Shown one piece after another: positions 61,390 to 64,000 of a DNA stretch of 64,000 bases; the stretch's first letter is position 1, and every line of letters begins with the position of its first letter. The notes beneath the pieces are model-generated. The model was given only the letters and a program-made list of their open reading frames with translations. It was not told the DNA's origin and ran no database searches. Both the position numbers and the translations under genes were made by a program. The stretch comes from Schumannella luteola (GTDB lineage: Bacteria > Actinomycetota > Actinomycetes > Actinomycetales > Microbacteriaceae), in NCBI RefSeq assembly GCF_013408685.1, contig NZ_JACBZY010000001.1:496001-560000 (forward strand). The letters run 5' to 3'.

Positions 61390-62330
61390 CGACCCTCATC
61401 TGCATCCCGACCTACGACGAGGCCGAGAACATCGCCGACATCGTGCGCCGCACCCTCACCGCGGTGCCTGCCGCGCACATCCTCATCGCCGACGACGACT
61501 CGCCCGACGGCACCGGCATGATCGCCGACCGCCTCGCGCTCGCCGACACGCGCGTGCACGTGCTGCACCGCACCGCGAAGCAGGGTCTCGGCGCCGCCTA
61601 CACGGCCGCGTTCTCGTGGGGTCAGCGCAACGGCTTCGACGTGCTGGTCGAGATGGATGCCGACGGCTCGCACCGTCCGGAACAGCTGCCCCGCCTGCTC
61701 GACGCCCTCGAGCGCGGCGCCGACGTCGCGCTCGGCTCGCGCTGGGTCACCGGCGGCGCCGTCGAGGGCTGGCCGCTCTCGCGCCGGTTCATCTCGAAGG
61801 GCGGATCGGCGTACGCCCGGCTCGCCCTCGGCATCCGCCAGCGCGACGTCACCGGCGGCTACCGCGCCTACCGCGCCGCCGCCCTGCGCGAGATCGGGCC
61901 GGAGGGCACGCAGAGCGCCGGCTACAGCTTCCAGATCGAGCTGCTGTTCAACGCCGTCAAGGCCGGGCTGCGCATCGTCGAGGTGCCGATCACCTTCGCC
62001 GATCGCACCCTCGGCACCTCGAAGATGAGCACCCGCATCGTGCTCGAGGCCATGTGGCGCGTGACCGTGTGGGGGCTCGAAGCTCTGCCGGGGCGCTGGG
62101 CGCGGTACCGCGCCGGGGTGGATGCGCGACGCACGGTCGTGGTCGGCGGTTCGGCCGATTCCGCGGCCGCTCACGTCGCGATCGCGCAGCTCGCGCAGGC
62201 CGAGAGCGCGGAGGCGGGTTCGGATGCGGGTGCCGCCGCGGGCGCGGGTGCCGCCGCGAGCGCGGGTGCCGTCGCGAGTGCGACGCCGGCGGGGGCCTCC
62301 GCCCTGACCGGGCGGACCGCGCATGTCTGA
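61386..62330 (+). CDS. Polyprenol monophosphomannose synthase
   Basis: 314 aa. Transfers mannose from GDP-mannose to polyprenyl phosphate on the cytoplasmic side. GT2 features are CIPTYDEAENI at the start, ADDDSPDGTG, the metal site EMDADGSHRPEQ and GYSFQIELLFNAVKAG. The catalytic part ends near 245, after which an Ala/Gly-rich 60-residue tail replaces the membrane domain found in some fusions. It overlaps the GT-C gene (ATGA) and the GtrA gene by 8 bases, a coupled trio. Confidence 0.92.
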   Translation: MTTLICIPTYDEAENIADIVRRTLTAVPAAHILIADDDSPDGTGMIADRLALADTRVHVLHRTAKQGLGAAYTAAFSWGQRNGFDVLVEMDADGSHRPEQLPRLLDALERGADVALGSRWVTGGAVEGWPLSRRFISKGGSAYARLALGIRQRDVTGGYRAYRAAALREIGPEGTQSAGYSFQIELLFNAVKAGLRIVEVPITFADRTLGTSKMSTRIVLEAMWRVTVWGLEALPGRWARYRAGVDARRTVVVGGSADSAAAHVAIAQLAQAESAEAGSDAGAAAGAGAAASAGAVASATPAGASALTGRTAHV

Positions 62331-63000
62331 GACGCTCTCCCGCGGCGCCGGGCCGGTCACGGCATCCCTGCCGGTCGTCGACCCGACCGAGCACGCCGCC
62401 CGCGCCGGCCGCGCCCTGGGCGCGCTCTCCGCCTGGTTCGACGGCTCTCCGCTGCGCCGGCTCGTGAAGCAGGGGCTGTCGTTCCTCGCGGTCGGCGGCG
62501 TCGGCTTCGTGATCGACATCGGCGTGTTCAACCTGCTGCGGGCGACCGTGCTCGACCCGGCGCACGTCGCCGGCGGCGCTCTCTGGGCCAAGGCGATCTC
62601 GGTCAGCCTCGCCATCGCGGTCAACTGGATCGGCAACCGCTTCTGGACCTTCGGCGCCGAACGCCGGGCCCGTGCCGCCGAGCGCAGCGCCGCCCACGAG
62701 CGGGCAGGGGCCGTCGGCAGCGGTGCGAGCGGCGGCGCCGGCACCGCGGTCGCCGGCGAGGCCGCGCGCTTCGTCGTCGCGAGCCTGCTGGGCAGCGGCA
62801 TCTCGCTGCTGTGCCTGTTCGTCAGCCACGACCTGATGCACTTCACGTCCGCCCTCGCCGACAACCTGTCGGCGAACTTCATCGGACTCGGGCTCGGAAC
62901 GCTGCTGCGCTTCGCGCTCTACCGGCTCTGGGTGTTCGCGCCGGCGCGCGGCACCATCGCCGACGCATCCGCATCCGCATCCGCATCCGCCCCCCTCTGA
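62323..63000 (+). CDS. GtrA-family membrane protein
   Basis: 225 aa with four helices. Conserved GtrA features are FLAVGGVGFVIDIGVFNLL, AVNWIGNRFWTF and FVVASLLGSGISLL. A 40-residue Ala/Glu/Arg-rich cytoplasmic insert separates helices two and three, and the tail has Ala-Ser repeats. GtrA proteins help polyprenyl-linked sugars cross the membrane, which fits the DPM synthase upstream. Confidence 0.9.
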   Translation: MSETLSRGAGPVTASLPVVDPTEHAARAGRALGALSAWFDGSPLRRLVKQGLSFLAVGGVGFVIDIGVFNLLRATVLDPAHVAGGALWAKAISVSLAIAVNWIGNRFWTFGAERRARAAERSAAHERAGAVGSGASGGAGTAVAGEAARFVVASLLGSGISLLCLFVSHDLMHFTSALADNLSANFIGLGLGTLLRFALYRLWVFAPARGTIADASASASASAPL

Positions 63001-63060
63001 CTCACTCGCCGCATCCCCGTCGCCCCGACCCGCCCGTCCCCGCCCCACCTCCCCGTTCCC

Positions 63061-63116
63061 GAGTTGCCCACTTCCGCGGCCTGTCGCGCGACGGATACCG
63101 CGGAAGCGGGCAACTC
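63061..63116. repeat. 56-bp palindromic element D
   Basis: Arms 63061-63079 and 63098-63116 pair at 18 of 19 bases (GAGTTGCCC...). The centre is CCTGTCGCGCGACGG, close to the GGCGTGTCGCG core of elements A-C. The arms are nearly those of element E inside cgoX. It lies between gtrA and the esterase. Confidence 0.8.
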
Positions 63117-63182
63117 ACGACACACCCCGGGGACTCGGGAACCACCCGCTGACCCCTCCGCCTCGAGAACCGGACCCTGCTC

Positions 63183-64000
63183 ATGCGCGCCTGGCTGCGA
63201 TCCCACCTGCCCGACTGGCTGCAATCGGTCGTCATCATCGACGGCCCGCTGCCCTGGATCGTCGGCGGCCTCGCGGTGCTCGCTCTCATCGTCGCGGTCG
63301 CGCTGACGCTGCGCGGGCGCCGCATCCACTCGGCCCGTTCCGACGGCTCCGACCACGCTGACGGCACGCCCCGCTCCGCGCGCGGCATCCGCAGCCGCCG
63401 CACCTCGCGCCCGCTGCGCGCCGTCATCGTGCTCGCCGCGGCCGCGCTCGGAGCCGGGATCGGCGTCACCCTCTGCTGGCTGCTCTCCGACCAGCTGCAG
63501 CTGCTCGAGGTGTCACTCAGCCCGGTCTCGCGCGCCTGGGTCGCGGCCGCCTTCGCCGGCGTCGCCGCCTTCACCGCCACGATCGTGCTCTCCCCCGCCG
63601 CCGGGCGGGTCGTGGCCTCGCTCGGCGTCATCCTCGCCGTCACGGTCGGAGCGCTCGGCGTCAACGCCGACTTCGGCCAGTACCCGTCGATCGGCTCGAT
63701 CCTCGGCAAGGCCGCCGACGCGCCCCTGCCGGCCTCGCTGCTCGCCGCGCAGCAGCAGCACGCCCCCGGCGGAACCGAGCCCCTCGACGGCGACGCCGAC
63801 GACCTCACGAGCGTCGCCGCACCCGACGATCAGCCGCGCAACGGCGTGATCGGAACCGTCACCATCCCGGCCACGACCTCGCACTTCGCCGCCCGGCACG
63901 CCTACGTCTACCTGCCGCCGCGCGCGATCGCCTCACCCGAGACCGCGCTGCCGGTGCTCATCATGCTCGCCGGCCAGCCCGGCGGGCCCGACAACATGGT
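63183..64000 (+). CDS. Membrane-anchored esterase-like protein (3' end outside window)
   Basis: About 272 codons are visible before the window ends. Three or four membrane helices are present (IVGGLAVLALIVAVALTL, AVIVLAAAALGAGIGVTL, AAAFAGVAAFTATIVL and one more), then an extracytoplasmic region. The visible end, ARHAYVYLPPRAIASPETALPVLIMLAGQPG (read in parts), is the opening strand of an esterase D/mycolyltransferase-type alpha/beta hydrolase. The catalytic serine lies outside. Similar actinobacterial proteins carry this layout. A more upstream start cannot be excluded. Confidence 0.75.
   Translation, partial: MRAWLRSHLPDWLQSVVIIDGPLPWIVGGLAVLALIVAVALTLRGRRIHSARSDGSDHADGTPRSARGIRSRRTSRPLRAVIVLAAAALGAGIGVTLCWLLSDQLQLLEVSLSPVSRAWVAAAFAGVAAFTATIVLSPAAGRVVASLGVILAVTVGALGVNADFGQYPSIGSILGKAADAPLPASLLAAQQQHAPGGTEPLDGDADDLTSVAAPDDQPRNGVIGTVTIPATTSHFAARHAYVYLPPRAIASPETALPVLIMLAGQPGGPDNM

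Overview
The window is about 64 kb of very GC-rich DNA with dense coding, many GTG starts and frequent 4-base ATGA/GTGA gene overlaps. Gene content points to an actinobacterium, most likely Microbacteriaceae: coproporphyrin-dependent haem genes, a RamB-type regulator beside the glyoxylate shunt, an actinobacterial PutA, LGFP-repeat surface proteins, DUF3618/holin-X membrane proteins and polyprenol-phosphate-mannose synthase. The family assignment is inference. I see no rRNA, tRNA, CRISPR array, insertion sequence or prophage; this is ordinary chromosome with some accessory loci.

Layout. 1-6.3 kb: DoxX fragment, GH1 beta-glucosidase, TetR regulator, then a cassette of zinc alcohol dehydrogenase, a small gluconate-2-dehydrogenase-subunit-3-like protein, a GMC flavoprotein and a PEBP protein, which looks like oxidation of a sugar or glycoside. 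6.4-13.8 kb: regulators (IclR, Lrp, HxlR, LysR), an orphan siderophore-type ABC ATPase with a possible iron box, an azoreductase, an MFS exporter and an unknown membrane protein. 13.9-19.1 kb: aceA-aceB-adenylate kinase operon divergent from ramB. 19.6-23.1 kb: three tandem paralogous membrane proteins plus a YtrA-like GntR regulator, unrecognised. 23.3-35.5 kb: putA, a polar amino-acid ABC transporter, thioesterase, small hydrolase, AlkA-like glycosylase, phosphofructokinase, AcuI-like reductase and a DUF1304 protein. 35.8-39.5 kb: two tandem CAP-LGFP secreted proteins. 39.6-50.9 kb: nearly complete C5-to-coproheme pathway (hemL, hemB, hemD, hemC, cpfC, chdC, cgoX, hemE, with hemA divergent), interrupted by three small membrane-protein genes. 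50.9-57 kb: VOC protein, GNAT enzyme and a large secreted alpha-L-rhamnosidase. 57.2-64 kb: two-component system divergent from a glycosyltransferase/DPM synthase/GtrA cluster, ending in a truncated membrane esterase.

The most unusual signal is a set of 55-116 bp palindromic elements scattered mostly between genes. Several share a central GGCGTGTCGC-like core but carry different inverted-repeat arms. Two are 70-bp sister copies flanking the Lrp gene, and one sits in frame inside the haem gene cgoX, where it adds 19 codons. This resembles in principle the in-frame palindromic elements known from Rickettsia and merits a genome-wide search.
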